A stretch of 64,000 nucleotides of DNA from Candidatus Aminicenantota bacterium (lineage in GTDB: Bacteria > Acidobacteriota > Aminicenantia > Aminicenantales > Aminicenantaceae). The notes under the pieces were generated by a model. It ran no database searches. It worked only from the letters and a program-made list of their open reading frames with translations, and was not told where the DNA came from. Below are positions 37,701 to 45,243 of the stretch, in pieces (the first letter of the stretch is position 1; each line of letters begins with the position of its first letter). The position numbers and the translations under genes were made by a program. Location of the stretch: positions 3,094,991-3,158,990 of the forward strand of contig CP070825.1 of NCBI GenBank assembly GCA_020344415.1, written 5' to 3'.

Positions 37701-38174
37701 CAGACGATCAAGAAGCTCAAAGGGGATGCGAGTGAAGAAGTTAAGAGTGAAATTAACTTGAAAGTCGATATTCAGATTCCCGAAGATTATCTGCCTCAGA
37801 TAAATTTAAGACTTAACCTCTACAAAAGAGTTTCTTCAATCGAATCACTGGACGAAATTGACAACATAAAAAATGAGATTGAGGATAGATTTGGCCCTCT
37901 TCCTTCAAGCGTTCGGAACCTTCTTTGCTATGGTGTAATCAAGCACTTTGCTCAGAAGATAAAAATCCATGCTATTGATCGAGTTGGAAGGAAACTAATC
38001 TTTAAGTTTTTCCCTGAGCCATCTGCGAACTTGAGTCGAATGACCAGCCTCATAGAGGAATATTCAGGCTCTATTAGTCCCCAAGGAGTGATGGGCCTTC
38101 CTATTAGAGCTGAGGATGATAGCGAGATTCTGGATGAAACAATATCTGTCTTGAAGGAGTTATCAGTATTGTAA
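34746..38174 (+). CDS. mfd: Transcription-repair coupling factor Mfd
   Basis: 1142 residues, full length. The N-terminal UvrB-like region (about 1-340) has lost its ATPase motifs as usual. The RNA-polymerase-interacting domain follows at about 470-540 (DLGAGDHVVHTDYGIGIFKGL). The superfamily-2 translocase has Walker A GDVGYGKTEVAM (about 630), IDEEQRFGV (about 733), LTATPIPRTL and QLYQLRGRVGRSSR, and the TRCF C-terminal domain ends the protein. It removes stalled RNA polymerase at lesions and recruits UvrA. AAGGAT about 10 nt upstream is a weak Shine-Dalgarno. The two isomerase genes follow closely. Confidence 0.97.
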   Translation: MSIDFLRETEEFKKLLESIKSGQRSIRITGVTEPAKPYFLSTLAQETKKRVVFIQSSSSSLSRIEEQCGFYLSQYSSDISPRPLPALSENPYQEIFPSLDSVSSRMRFFYELLHGSPALVVTNLFGLLKPFPNRQNIKHFFLGLEKGEAAGRDRVLRILSEYGYSREDLINSHGEYAWRGGIVDVFSPWQPFPFRIEFSGDEIVSLREFEPSSQRSTKKIDRILLPSLREFPGSPQFLQEWEELAKQRDGSRLLLDIKEKTEQLEKGDFFPSFVYLSLLHKDHYVPFTDHFEDSLFVIDGVEGVDKEWEETLKDIGEQYRELEKNRKLCLSPEEIYPPHLWEKLRSEAIYFQELDSSGAKKTLAFPFQSVPRFQNKIPFFLQYLRRLQDERERCFIYFSSQGVRQKLASLLSQHQILHVESSNPFTFPKDGSIVLLVGPLNHGFSYSKEKMTLFSERDIFTEEKVVVSRPRVKPFISHFQDLGAGDHVVHTDYGIGIFKGLVRMKVDKMNREFIELVYKDDDKLFVPVEDLNLVQKYSKMGTVSPILNKLGSLSWERTKARTKRVIEKMAKELLQLYAQRKAIKGFSFSPEGSWQSEFERIFEYEETQDQLLAIKEIMRDMGSESPMDRLLCGDVGYGKTEVAMRAAFKAVMDGKQVAVLCPTTVLASQHLKTLRNRMVLFPIRVEGLTRLQTKGKQKRTVEDLKKGLVDIIIGTHRLLSKDVQFNDLGLLIIDEEQRFGVNHKEKIKKMKANIDVLTLTATPIPRTLNLSLTGLRDISLIETPPKDRLAIHTVVTPFNTKLIASAIKMELARGGQVYYIHNKIKDIEDVSRLVEKLVPQAKVTVIHGQMPGLTLEKRMIDFITQKSNVLVSTTIIENGIDIPLVNTLIVDRADAFGLAQLYQLRGRVGRSSRQAVSYFMVPPFAELNPLAKQRLKALREFSELGSGFRLAAKDLEIRGAGNFLGFEQHGYMEAVGFDYYMHLLEQTIKKLKGDASEEVKSEINLKVDIQIPEDYLPQINLRLNLYKRVSSIESLDEIDNIKNEIEDRFGPLPSSVRNLLCYGVIKHFAQKIKIHAIDRVGRKLIFKFFPEPSANLSRMTSLIEEYSGSISPQGVMGLPIRAEDDSEILDETISVLKELSVL

Positions 38175-38196
38175 TATAATGATTTAGGTCTATAAA

Positions 38197-39174
38197 ATGA
38201 AGCTCTTAAAGTCAAAGTTAAAGTGGTTTTCCTTCTTGGGAGTGGTTATTTTCATTTTTGTTCATTGTGGAAGAGAGAAAACCCCAGAGAGCTCAGCGGA
38301 TTCTGGTCTTTGGGATCCACAAAAAAGGAATAACGTTATCCTAGATATCGGAGGTTCTCTATACTTTAATTCTGATTTTGAAGAGCACGTCCAAGGTGCT
38401 GTTGGAGATGATTACAATAGCTTATCTCTTCCTTCTTTAAGCCGGCTTTTTGACAGTTTCGTTGAGGAGAAGATTCTTTTACAGACGGCTCGGTCTCAGA
38501 ACATAACCTTAACCTGGGAGGAGAAGAAAGAGTATTTGGCGAAGGTATCGAATGAGTTTTGGTTCATCAATAAAAAGGCTGCACTGGAAGAGGGTGACGT
38601 TGAGATCCTGTTCGACAGATTGCTGATTGAAAAATATACTTACGAAATTGTAAAAGACATTGAAATAAGTGATGAAGAGATCAAAGAGTATTACAATCTC
38701 CATAAGAGGGAATTTTTGCGTCCTGAAAGGGTAAGAGTCAGCCAGATTTTGTTGGAGACCGAAGATAAGGCTATCGAGGTCTATGAAAGAGTGAAATTCG
38801 CTACTGAAGAAGGCTTCAGAAAGGTTGCTCAGGAAGAATCTATAGGAGTAGAGGCTTCTAAAGGAGGGGAGATGGGTGTGTTCGAACTTGGCCAGCTTCC
38901 CTTTGAGATGGAAAAAGTTGTTTTTTCGCTAAAGGTGGGAGAGTTAAGCCCGGTAGTGGAATCCACATATGGTTACCATATTTTCAGGTTGGATGAAAGG
39001 TATGAAGCAGAATTGATTTCCGAAGAAAAGGCTTCTTCTTCCCTGAGAGTGAAGTTGCTGGATCAAAAGATTAAGCAGTCTATAGCCCAGCACATAGAAG
39101 ATTTAATGAATAGTTTGGAGTGGACTTTTTATCCGCAGAATTTATCATTCCCCTATCAGAGGAATAACCTATGA
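38197..39174 (+). CDS. Parvulin-type peptidyl-prolyl isomerase, probable lipoprotein
   Basis: 325 residues. The N-terminus (WFSFLGVVIFIFVHC, cysteine at about residue 25) looks like a lipoprotein signal, though FVHC is not a textbook lipobox. A SurA-type helical chaperone region precedes one parvulin domain (about 183-275: RVSQILLE, GGEMGVFELGQLPFEMEKVVFSLKVGELSPVVESTYGYHIFRL). It should help outer-membrane protein folding in the periplasm. It starts 22 bp after mfd and its stop overlaps the next isomerase by 4 bp. Confidence 0.88.
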   Translation: MKLLKSKLKWFSFLGVVIFIFVHCGREKTPESSADSGLWDPQKRNNVILDIGGSLYFNSDFEEHVQGAVGDDYNSLSLPSLSRLFDSFVEEKILLQTARSQNITLTWEEKKEYLAKVSNEFWFINKKAALEEGDVEILFDRLLIEKYTYEIVKDIEISDEEIKEYYNLHKREFLRPERVRVSQILLETEDKAIEVYERVKFATEEGFRKVAQEESIGVEASKGGEMGVFELGQLPFEMEKVVFSLKVGELSPVVESTYGYHIFRLDERYEAELISEEKASSSLRVKLLDQKIKQSIAQHIEDLMNSLEWTFYPQNLSFPYQRNNL

Positions 39175-40145
39175 GAAAGATAAGCGTGGCGAGTTTTTTT
39201 GTTTTGATCATATCTGTTACCTTGTTTGGTTCCTGGCAGGAAGTCGTTGAGGAAATTGTAGCCGTTGTGAACGAGGATATTATTACTCTTTCCGATTACA
39301 AGAATGAACATGATAATATGTATGAACTTCTCAGGTCTCAGTTAAGTGGAGAAGAGTTTGACAAACAATATAACCAGATGAAAAAAGAGCTTTTGAATAC
39401 TATGATTACCAATATTTTGCTACTGCAGGAAGCCAAAAGGAAGGGATTTGATGCTGGGGAACAAGTAAGGCTGCAAATAGAAAATATAAAAAAAGAAAAT
39501 AACATTAATTCAGATGAAGATCTGAGGCGTGCTTTGCAGCAACAGGGTTTGGTCTATGAGGAATGGGTAACGTCTCTGGCAGAAAGCATCCTGCGAGAAA
39601 ACGTTTTTTATGATGAAGTGAGAAGAAATGTCGTCATCGATGACTCAGAAGTCGTTAATTATTACAAACTTCATCCAGAGGAGTTCACAGAGCCCGTAGA
39701 ATACACGCTAAAGGCCCTATATATTTCTGCAGAAGGGAGAAGCGAGGAAGAAGTAGAGGCCAAAAAGCGAGAGATTGATGAGAAAATTCAAGCTGGTGAA
39801 AAAATAGCTGATCTGGCCGGCCAGTATTCAGAAGGTCCAGAGAAGGAGTCTCAAGGAGATCTGGGGAGTTTCAAAAAAGGTCAATTAGAAGCGACTTTGG
39901 AACAAGCTGTCGAGGAGTTAAAGGTTGGCGATATGACTCCTTGGCTGAATATAAGAAGTGGTTGGTATTTATTGAAATTAGAGCAAAAGAAAGAGAGCCG
40001 CTTAAAATCTTTTGAAGAAGCCCGGAGAGGAATAGAGGAAAGACTGTTTAATCAAAAATCACAAAGGGGGCTTCAGGACTATTTGAGCAGGCTCAGAGAA
40101 AGAAGCTATATAAAAATTCTGAAACCCAATCCTTTAGATATGTAA
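39171..40145 (+). CDS. surA: SurA-like periplasmic chaperone/peptidyl-prolyl isomerase
   Basis: 324 residues with a signal peptide (about 1-20). The SurA N-domain hallmark VEEIVAVVNEDIITLSDYKNE follows directly, then a helical chaperone domain and one parvulin domain (about 180-280: YTLKALYISAEGRS, GDLGSFKKGQLEATLEQAVEELKVGDMTPWLNIRSGWYLLKLE). Many parvulin active-site residues are replaced in this domain, so chaperone activity may dominate. Its ATG overlaps the previous stop (ATGA). Together with the upstream lipoprotein it gives the cell two SurA-class factors. Confidence 0.88.
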   Translation: MRKISVASFFVLIISVTLFGSWQEVVEEIVAVVNEDIITLSDYKNEHDNMYELLRSQLSGEEFDKQYNQMKKELLNTMITNILLLQEAKRKGFDAGEQVRLQIENIKKENNINSDEDLRRALQQQGLVYEEWVTSLAESILRENVFYDEVRRNVVIDDSEVVNYYKLHPEEFTEPVEYTLKALYISAEGRSEEEVEAKKREIDEKIQAGEKIADLAGQYSEGPEKESQGDLGSFKKGQLEATLEQAVEELKVGDMTPWLNIRSGWYLLKLEQKKESRLKSFEEARRGIEERLFNQKSQRGLQDYLSRLRERSYIKILKPNPLDM

Positions 40146-40262
40146 AGATTTGATTCGTCAATCCCACCTTGTATATTTGATGTAGGGGTTTGATTCATCA
40201 AGCCCACATGTTTGATGTAGATTATATGGTGTAGGGGCTTGATTTATCAATCCCGCCTTATC
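40146..40262. repeat. Three consecutive GGGCTTGAT-type palindromes
   Basis: Degraded copies occur at about 40147-40171, 40184-40208 and 40235-40260, spaced by roughly 40-50 bp, each with the CCCACC/CCCACA/CCCGCC tail. They lie between the convergent surA-like and decarboxylase genes and could act as transcript-end hairpins. From 40263 to 40396 no feature was seen. Confidence 0.7.
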
Positions 40263-40396
40263 AAGAGTTATCAATAAGATACATAAGACAAAACAAGAGC
40301 CAGCTTATGTTGGCAAATAGTCAACAATCCCGAGGCAACGGTAGGGGGATAAAAGCTGATTTTTGGAAAAGCGGGTTGCTGGTGTATGATTCCTGA

Positions 40397-40948
40397 TTAA
40401 GGAATAAGGATGGCTGCGGCGAAAGCCGAAGTCCAGAGCCCTTTATTCCCTTTCGCTGTTTGAGTGATATTCCTTGTTCTGACGGTTATCGAATCAGATA
40501 TTTTGTAGATATTTCTATCTTCGTTCCAGATTTGGTTGGTATCAAAGTTCACTCCGAGTGTGGTGGCTAGCATATAAGCTGCCAAATCCTCGGCATATTG
40601 ACCCGCTTCCTTTTCGTTTTGACCAAAGCTGTGATGTTCGGAGAGATAGCCGTAGTGATTGGGGTCGTTGGGAATAGCCAGTCCGATCGACGCTGAAATC
40701 AAACGGTGTGCTTCGTTTGTATAGTTCTCGCTCATCACCAGGAAAACAATTTGGCCTGGCTTGAGCAGCTTCAATCCTTCCTCTCTTGAGATGAGCTTGC
40801 AATGAGGAGGAAAGATGCTGGAGATTTTAACAAGGTTAAAAGGTGCTATGCCAGCTGCCCTAAGAGCCTGCTCAAAACTGGCCAATTTTTCTTTATGTTG
40901 TCCTTTCCCTTTGGTTAAAAAAGCTCTGGTAGGGATAACCGTGCTCAT
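40397..40948 (-). CDS. pdaD: Pyruvoyl-dependent arginine decarboxylase proenzyme
   Basis: 183 residues, family length. The self-cleavage site is recognisable in NLVKISSIFPPHC (about residues 38-50), where cleavage between the two serines yields the beta chain and a pyruvoyl-capped alpha chain. SASIGLAIP and HHSFGQNEKEAGQYAEDLAAYMLA contribute to the active site. It converts arginine to agmatine, for polyamine synthesis or acid resistance. AAAGGA 4-5 nt upstream supports the start. No agmatinase or agmatine deiminase is nearby. Confidence 0.93.
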   Translation of the reverse strand: MSTVIPTRAFLTKGKGQHKEKLASFEQALRAAGIAPFNLVKISSIFPPHCKLISREEGLKLLKPGQIVFLVMSENYTNEAHRLISASIGLAIPNDPNHYGYLSEHHSFGQNEKEAGQYAEDLAAYMLATTLGVNFDTNQIWNEDRNIYKISDSITVRTRNITQTAKGNKGLWTSAFAAAILIP

Positions 40949-41001
40949 GATTTCCTTTCACGCCCTGAAGGCAAATCTTTATGAAAATTATTCAAATTGG
41001 G

Positions 41002-41577
41002 CTAGGCTCCTTGCTGAAGGGGAGGCTTTTTCTCTTTTTTTGGAGGAGGGAACGGTTCCGGTTCTTTGAAGTCTATTTTCTTGGAAATATCCCATTCTCC
41101 CAACAGAACATGCTGGGATCCCTTTGACTGTGCGAAAAGTCTGACAAAACTCATTCTCCAGTGAGGATTGTTTTTGAAAGAGTTCAAAGATTTCCCCTCC
41201 ACTCCATAGTTACTTTTAAGTAGGATGACTTCGCTCAATTCTCCTGGCATTATGGGTTCTCCACGTATTGCTGATAGGAAAGAATCACCTAAGTTTTCAT
41301 AGTCGTCCTTTAATTTGAAGACGGCATTAAAATTTATGTAGCGAAGAGGTTTGTCTGTAAGATTTTTTACCCTGAAAGAAATGGCAGGGACGAGTGTCAG
41401 TTGTTGAGGCCAAGGCATATAGATTTTCTTTACCCATTTCGTTTCTATATCGGTTAATTCTATGGAAGCCTTCAGTTCTTCTGGAGAGATGGTCTTCATT
41501 AATCCAGCTCTTTGAAGGATAAAGAATAAAAGAATAGTGGCAATTATAACAATTGCGAGGGGCATCCATCTTTTCAT
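41002..41577 (-). CDS. Membrane-anchored protein of unknown function
   Basis: 191 residues: an N-terminal anchor (PLAIVIIATILLFFILQRAG) followed by an extracytoplasmic strand-rich domain of about 140 residues (SFRVKNLTDKPLRYINFNAVFKLKD, MPGELSEVILLKSNYG) resembling an immunoglobulin-like or FxLYD-type fold, and a proline/lysine-rich tail. I do not recognise a specific family. AAGGAGG 5 nt upstream makes the start secure. It lies 53 bp upstream of the arginine decarboxylase in the same direction and may be cotranscribed with it. Confidence 0.72.
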   Translation of the reverse strand: MKRWMPLAIVIIATILLFFILQRAGLMKTISPEELKASIELTDIETKWVKKIYMPWPQQLTLVPAISFRVKNLTDKPLRYINFNAVFKLKDDYENLGDSFLSAIRGEPIMPGELSEVILLKSNYGVEGKSLNSFKNNPHWRMSFVRLFAQSKGSQHVLLGEWDISKKIDFKEPEPFPPPKKEKKPPLQQGA

Positions 41578-41631
41578 TTCATCCTCCTTTTCTATGATTC
41601 TAATATAATTGATAGCTAGAAAAATTTCAAT

Positions 41632-41789
41632 GGGGTCAGGCTTTCATAAGTTTCATAATTTTTGTTTAGCTTTAGGGTTATCCTGTGGAATTCAAGTAAT
41701 AAGCGGTAAAAAAAATAAATCTTCCTTATCGCAAGGCCTGACACCTGACACATAAATTTAAGTTATGAAACTTATGAAAGCCTGACCCC
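41632..41789. mobile_element. MITE-like inverted-repeat element, copy A2 (158 bp)
   Basis: GGGGTCAGGCTTTCATAAGT at the left end and its complement, ending CTTATGAAAGCCTGACCCC, at the right end frame an A/T-rich interior that includes GGCCTGACACCTGACAC. The ends match copies at 31693 and 57154. Confidence 0.75.
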
Positions 41790-41835
41790 ATAGGCTTGCG
41801 TAACTTGAATTTTTTGTTTATCGTTATCAGGCGCA

Positions 41836-42750
41836 ATGAAAGAAAAAATCCTTCGGATGAATCTTTACTTCGGCTTTCTTGTTCTTACCGTTTCCGCAAT
41901 TCTTCTCAATCGTCAAGTGGCTTTTATGAAGAATTGGTTTTTTTGTTTTGCCTGGTGGTCTTTTATTCTGATAGTGGACAGCTTAAACTTCAGAAGAAAT
42001 AAAGTCTCTCCCCTTTCAAAATCAATTAAGAATTTTCTTTTCACTGCTTTCATTTCTGTCTTTGTCTGGCTTGTTTTCGAGCTTTTTAACTTGAGGTTGA
42101 AAAATTGGGCGTATCACAATCTCCCTCAGAACCTTTTTGAGAGGTGGATAGGATATTTCGTGGCATACGCTTCAGTCATCCCGGCATTGCAAGAAATATA
42201 TTTGTTTGTGAATTCCATCTTGGGGAAGAAAAAACTTGCTCTTTTTAGAATTAAAGTGACCTCAATCCTTCTATATTCGAGTGTTTTTATTGGAGTGATA
42301 TCGATATTTTTGGCAATTAACCTGCCGCGCATTTTTTTTCCCTTAGTATGGCTATGCTTTATTTTTCTCCTTGAGCCCATAAATTATTGGCTGGGGAACG
42401 AAACATTATTAAAAGATTTAGAGAAGAAGGATTGGACTAGATTCTGGAGTTGGGTTACAGCTGGCCTTACGGCTGGATTTTTCTGGGAGTTCTGGAATTT
42501 TTGGGCAAATTCTCGTTGGGAATACTCTCTTCCCTATCTAGATTTTTGGAGATTTTTTGAGATGCCAGTTTTTGGCTACACTGGATTCCTTCCTTTTGCC
42601 CTTGAAGTTTTCGCTCTTTACCAGATTCTCTTTTATGATTATAGGAAATTACAGAGGAGGGTTTTTCTTAAAGGTTTGATTTTTGCCTTATTACTCTTGT
42701 TTTATATAAGCTGCTTTAATCTTATCGACAACTTCACCCTTATCCGCTAA
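41836..42750 (+). CDS. Polytopic membrane protein of unknown function
   Basis: 304 residues with about eight hydrophobic segments. Striking aromatic motifs (WWSFILIVDSLN, WLVFELFNLRLKNWAY, FFWEFWNFWANSRWEYSLPYLDF, FEMPVFGYTGFLPFALEVFALY) suggest a conserved family of unknown function. I cannot name it. There is no Shine-Dalgarno before the ATG, and a weak promoter-like pair (TTGCGT at 41795 and TATCGT at 41819) ends about 11 nt before it. The left flank is an inverted-repeat element and no operon partner is evident. Confidence 0.72.
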   Translation: MKEKILRMNLYFGFLVLTVSAILLNRQVAFMKNWFFCFAWWSFILIVDSLNFRRNKVSPLSKSIKNFLFTAFISVFVWLVFELFNLRLKNWAYHNLPQNLFERWIGYFVAYASVIPALQEIYLFVNSILGKKKLALFRIKVTSILLYSSVFIGVISIFLAINLPRIFFPLVWLCFIFLLEPINYWLGNETLLKDLEKKDWTRFWSWVTAGLTAGFFWEFWNFWANSRWEYSLPYLDFWRFFEMPVFGYTGFLPFALEVFALYQILFYDYRKLQRRVFLKGLIFALLLLFYISCFNLIDNFTLIR

Positions 42751-42811
42751 CTGATGCCTGTCAATACCCAAGCAGAGAACAAATGATAAAGATTTAAGGA
42801 TTTGATTAACC

Positions 42812-42853
42812 TGAATTAATCATAAAAAATGCCGATACCTTCTGCAATTACAG
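42812..42853. repeat. Second full copy of the ~40-bp ATGCCGATAC motif
   Basis: Reads TGAATTAATCATAAAAAATG then CCGATACCTTCTGCAATTAC, matching 7519-7559 at most positions. It is followed by a short hairpin (ATCAGG..CCTGAT, near 42859-42874), possibly the end of the convergent transcripts. Confidence 0.55.
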
Positions 42854-42891
42854 TACTATCAGGAAGTTACCCTGATATTGCCGTAAATCAC

Positions 42892-44067
42892 CTATTTCTC
42901 TATTATCTGGGAAACAAATACAGGTTCCAGATTGTATTCGCTGACAAGGTGGAAGTTTTCTTTTAAGACCTTTAGAGTTTCCTCCGATGGGTGGCAGATA
43001 CCCACGGCTTTCCCGGTTTTCTGTGCGAGGCGAAAAAGCTCGAGCAACTTATTTTTTATGTAATCCTCGTCGTTGTAGGTATCGAGAAAAACATGGCGAC
43101 TGATTGAGGGGATTTCCATTTTTTGAGCCAGGCTGAACGCAATAGAATTTCCTGTTGTTCGGCTGTCCACAAAGAAAAGATTGTTTTCTTTTAAGTGAGA
43201 AAGGATAATGCGCATGGGGATCTCATTCGCGGTAATCTTCGAGCCCATGTGGTTGTTAACTCCAGAAATGAAAGGAACCTGTTCGAGGCTCGCCGCGACT
43301 GTTTCTTTAATTTCTTCCTCTGTCATATTTGAGTGGATAATTCCTTCGATATCGTTATTTTCATCTTGGCTGTTTATAGATTCCATCGGAAGATGAAGCA
43401 TAACCTCCAGACTGTTCTGTTGGGCAATCCGAGCCGTCTCTTTGGCTAAGGGAGTGTAGGGAAGAATAGATACCGTTAAAGGGAGATTTATAGAACATAT
43501 ATCTCTGATCGCTTTTAGGCTATAGCCCATGTCATCCACGATGATGACCACTTTGTTCTTGGCCGGCTCACGAATTGGCTCTTCTTTTTTTGCTATCAGT
43601 GGTTTTTGACATGCGAAGAGAATCATTAAGGTTTGTTTTCTTCTTCCTTGAACATGCCATAGGTAATAATCTTGTTCCTCACTTTTTTGTTCTTCTCTTT
43701 TTATGATGGAAGCTTCTACTTTTTTGAATTCATTTTCCAGGGACGTACTTATCTGGCTGAATACTTCTATTGGCAGGTTGATCATGAAATGCAGAATCCC
43801 CTCCTGGTCCCTGTACTGGTGGATCGACTCAGAGGATATTTTGTAACTGGACAGGCTATTCTGAACGATCATTTCTGGATTTTCCTCGCTAAGCAAAGCC
43901 TCCCGTTCTTCAGTAACGCCACGAAACAGATAGGATTTTTCTCCTCTTTTCCAGTTAACGTAGTCTAGACCTATGGATGAGATCAGTGCAAGGAGAATAA
44001 GAATAGAGGCATAAGTCAAAAGTAGATTTTGAGCCTCTGTTCCTTTTGGTAAACGGCCTTTGAGCAT
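42892..44067 (-). CDS. Divergent polysaccharide deacetylase (YibQ/DUF610 family)
   Basis: 391 residues with one N-terminal membrane span (LLLTYASILILLALISSIGLDYV) and an extracytoplasmic part. Residues about 168-390 form the NodB-like barrel: VVIIVDDMGYSLKAIRDI, LTVSILPYTPLAKETARIA, EVMLHLPMES, NHMGSKIT and FVDSRTTGNSIA, as in YibQ. It is third in the envC / S41-like / yibQ operon, an order shared with many Gram-negative bacteria, so it likely belongs to cell-wall remodelling at division. It starts 3 bp after the S41-like stop. Confidence 0.88.
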   Translation of the reverse strand: MLKGRLPKGTEAQNLLLTYASILILLALISSIGLDYVNWKRGEKSYLFRGVTEEREALLSEENPEMIVQNSLSSYKISSESIHQYRDQEGILHFMINLPIEVFSQISTSLENEFKKVEASIIKREEQKSEEQDYYLWHVQGRRKQTLMILFACQKPLIAKKEEPIREPAKNKVVIIVDDMGYSLKAIRDICSINLPLTVSILPYTPLAKETARIAQQNSLEVMLHLPMESINSQDENNDIEGIIHSNMTEEEIKETVAASLEQVPFISGVNNHMGSKITANEIPMRIILSHLKENNLFFVDSRTTGNSIAFSLAQKMEIPSISRHVFLDTYNDEDYIKNKLLELFRLAQKTGKAVGICHPSEETLKVLKENFHLVSEYNLEPVFVSQIIEK

Positions 44068-44070
44068 AAA

Positions 44071-45243
44071 CTATATTTTAGACAGGATATTATGGGTTTT
44101 CTCGAGATATAGGCGGTGACTCTGAGTTTTATTGTTGATTTTAATATCGGGCTTTATGCCTTTTTCCCACAATTTTTTCCCTGAGCTCAGAGTGAAAATT
44201 CCAGAGGTGAGGAGCAGACCGGTTCCGTCTTCAAATGTAAAGAAATGTTGTTTGGCTACAAGCCCTCCAGTTTGGATCCCAACGATCTTAGCTTTTCTGA
44301 ATTCTTTCAAGACTGCAGCCACGGCTTCTGCCGGTCCGATGGTCGCTTGGTTTGTCCAAATGATTAAAGGTAGTTTTTTTAGTTCAGCCTCTTCCTTGCA
44401 GGAGAGAATCTCCTTGGACTTTCCTTTTTTCTCGAAATAGCCTATTTTTGGAGATTTTATGAAGAGATTTATGAGCCTTTGGGCTTCTTCAATTTCACCT
44501 TCATAGCAATTTCTCAGGTCCAGAATCAGGGGCTTATTCTGTTGCTTTAATCGGGAAAGGAGCTTTTCTTTTATCTTGATTACACAATCAGGATAGAGTT
44601 TATGGATTTTTAGAATTCCGCTCGTTCCTTCTGAAGAAGAATAGGAAAAGCGCTCTTTAAAAAGTTGTTTCCTCTCGACTTTTATAGTTGTGGAATCTTC
44701 TGTGCTTGCCCTTTTGAGAATCTTTAGATTAATCGGGATTTCTTTTTTGGATTTGAGGTGAAGGTTTGCCTCTATTAAACTCATCGTCAGGGTTGAGCGG
44801 TTATCCAGAGCGCTGATGTAATCGCCGATTTTGATTCCTGTTTTTCCGGCTGGAGAGTTTTCTATGATACCAACGACCTGAGCGAAGAGTCCGTATTTTT
44901 TATATAAAATAATTCCTATGTCTTTGATATCTTGCTCCTTCCGTTGGCGATATCTGCTGACGCTCTCCTTATCAAGATAAGTCGAAAGAGTGTCGAGTGA
45001 GTCAATCAATCCCTTGAATGCCCCTTTCATAGTTTTGGAAGGATCGGGCTTTTCAACATATTCATTCTGGATCAGGCTGGCCACCTTTCCTAGCAGACTG
45101 TATTTCTCTAAAGGAGAGTCCTTTGAAGAAAGTCCAGGTAGAAAATTTTTTTCCAACAGAAGCAGAAGAGAAACCCCTATTAGAATTGTCAGGAGAAGAA
45201 ACTTTACTCTTTTAGCAGTCATTTTCTTATTTGATTCTATCAT
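44071..45243 (-). CDS. S41/CtpA-like PDZ protein with missing catalytic serine
   Basis: About 390 residues: a membrane anchor (FLLLTILIGVSLLLLLEK), a helical region, a PDZ domain (about 105-195, KYGLFAQVVGIIENSPAGKTGIKIGDYISALDN) and an S41 core. The ATG at 45243 is preferred because it overlaps the EnvC stop as ATGA. At the position where S41 proteases have a SASASE-type motif this protein reads TNQATIGPAEAVAAVL, so neither serine is present, and the later lysine region reads TGGLVAKQHF. It is therefore probably inactive and may act as a scaffold or regulator. Confidence 0.82.
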   Translation of the reverse strand: MIESNKKMTAKRVKFLLLTILIGVSLLLLLEKNFLPGLSSKDSPLEKYSLLGKVASLIQNEYVEKPDPSKTMKGAFKGLIDSLDTLSTYLDKESVSRYRQRKEQDIKDIGIILYKKYGLFAQVVGIIENSPAGKTGIKIGDYISALDNRSTLTMSLIEANLHLKSKKEIPINLKILKRASTEDSTTIKVERKQLFKERFSYSSSEGTSGILKIHKLYPDCVIKIKEKLLSRLKQQNKPLILDLRNCYEGEIEEAQRLINLFIKSPKIGYFEKKGKSKEILSCKEEAELKKLPLIIWTNQATIGPAEAVAAVLKEFRKAKIVGIQTGGLVAKQHFFTFEDGTGLLLTSGIFTLSSGKKLWEKGIKPDIKINNKTQSHRLYLEKTHNILSKI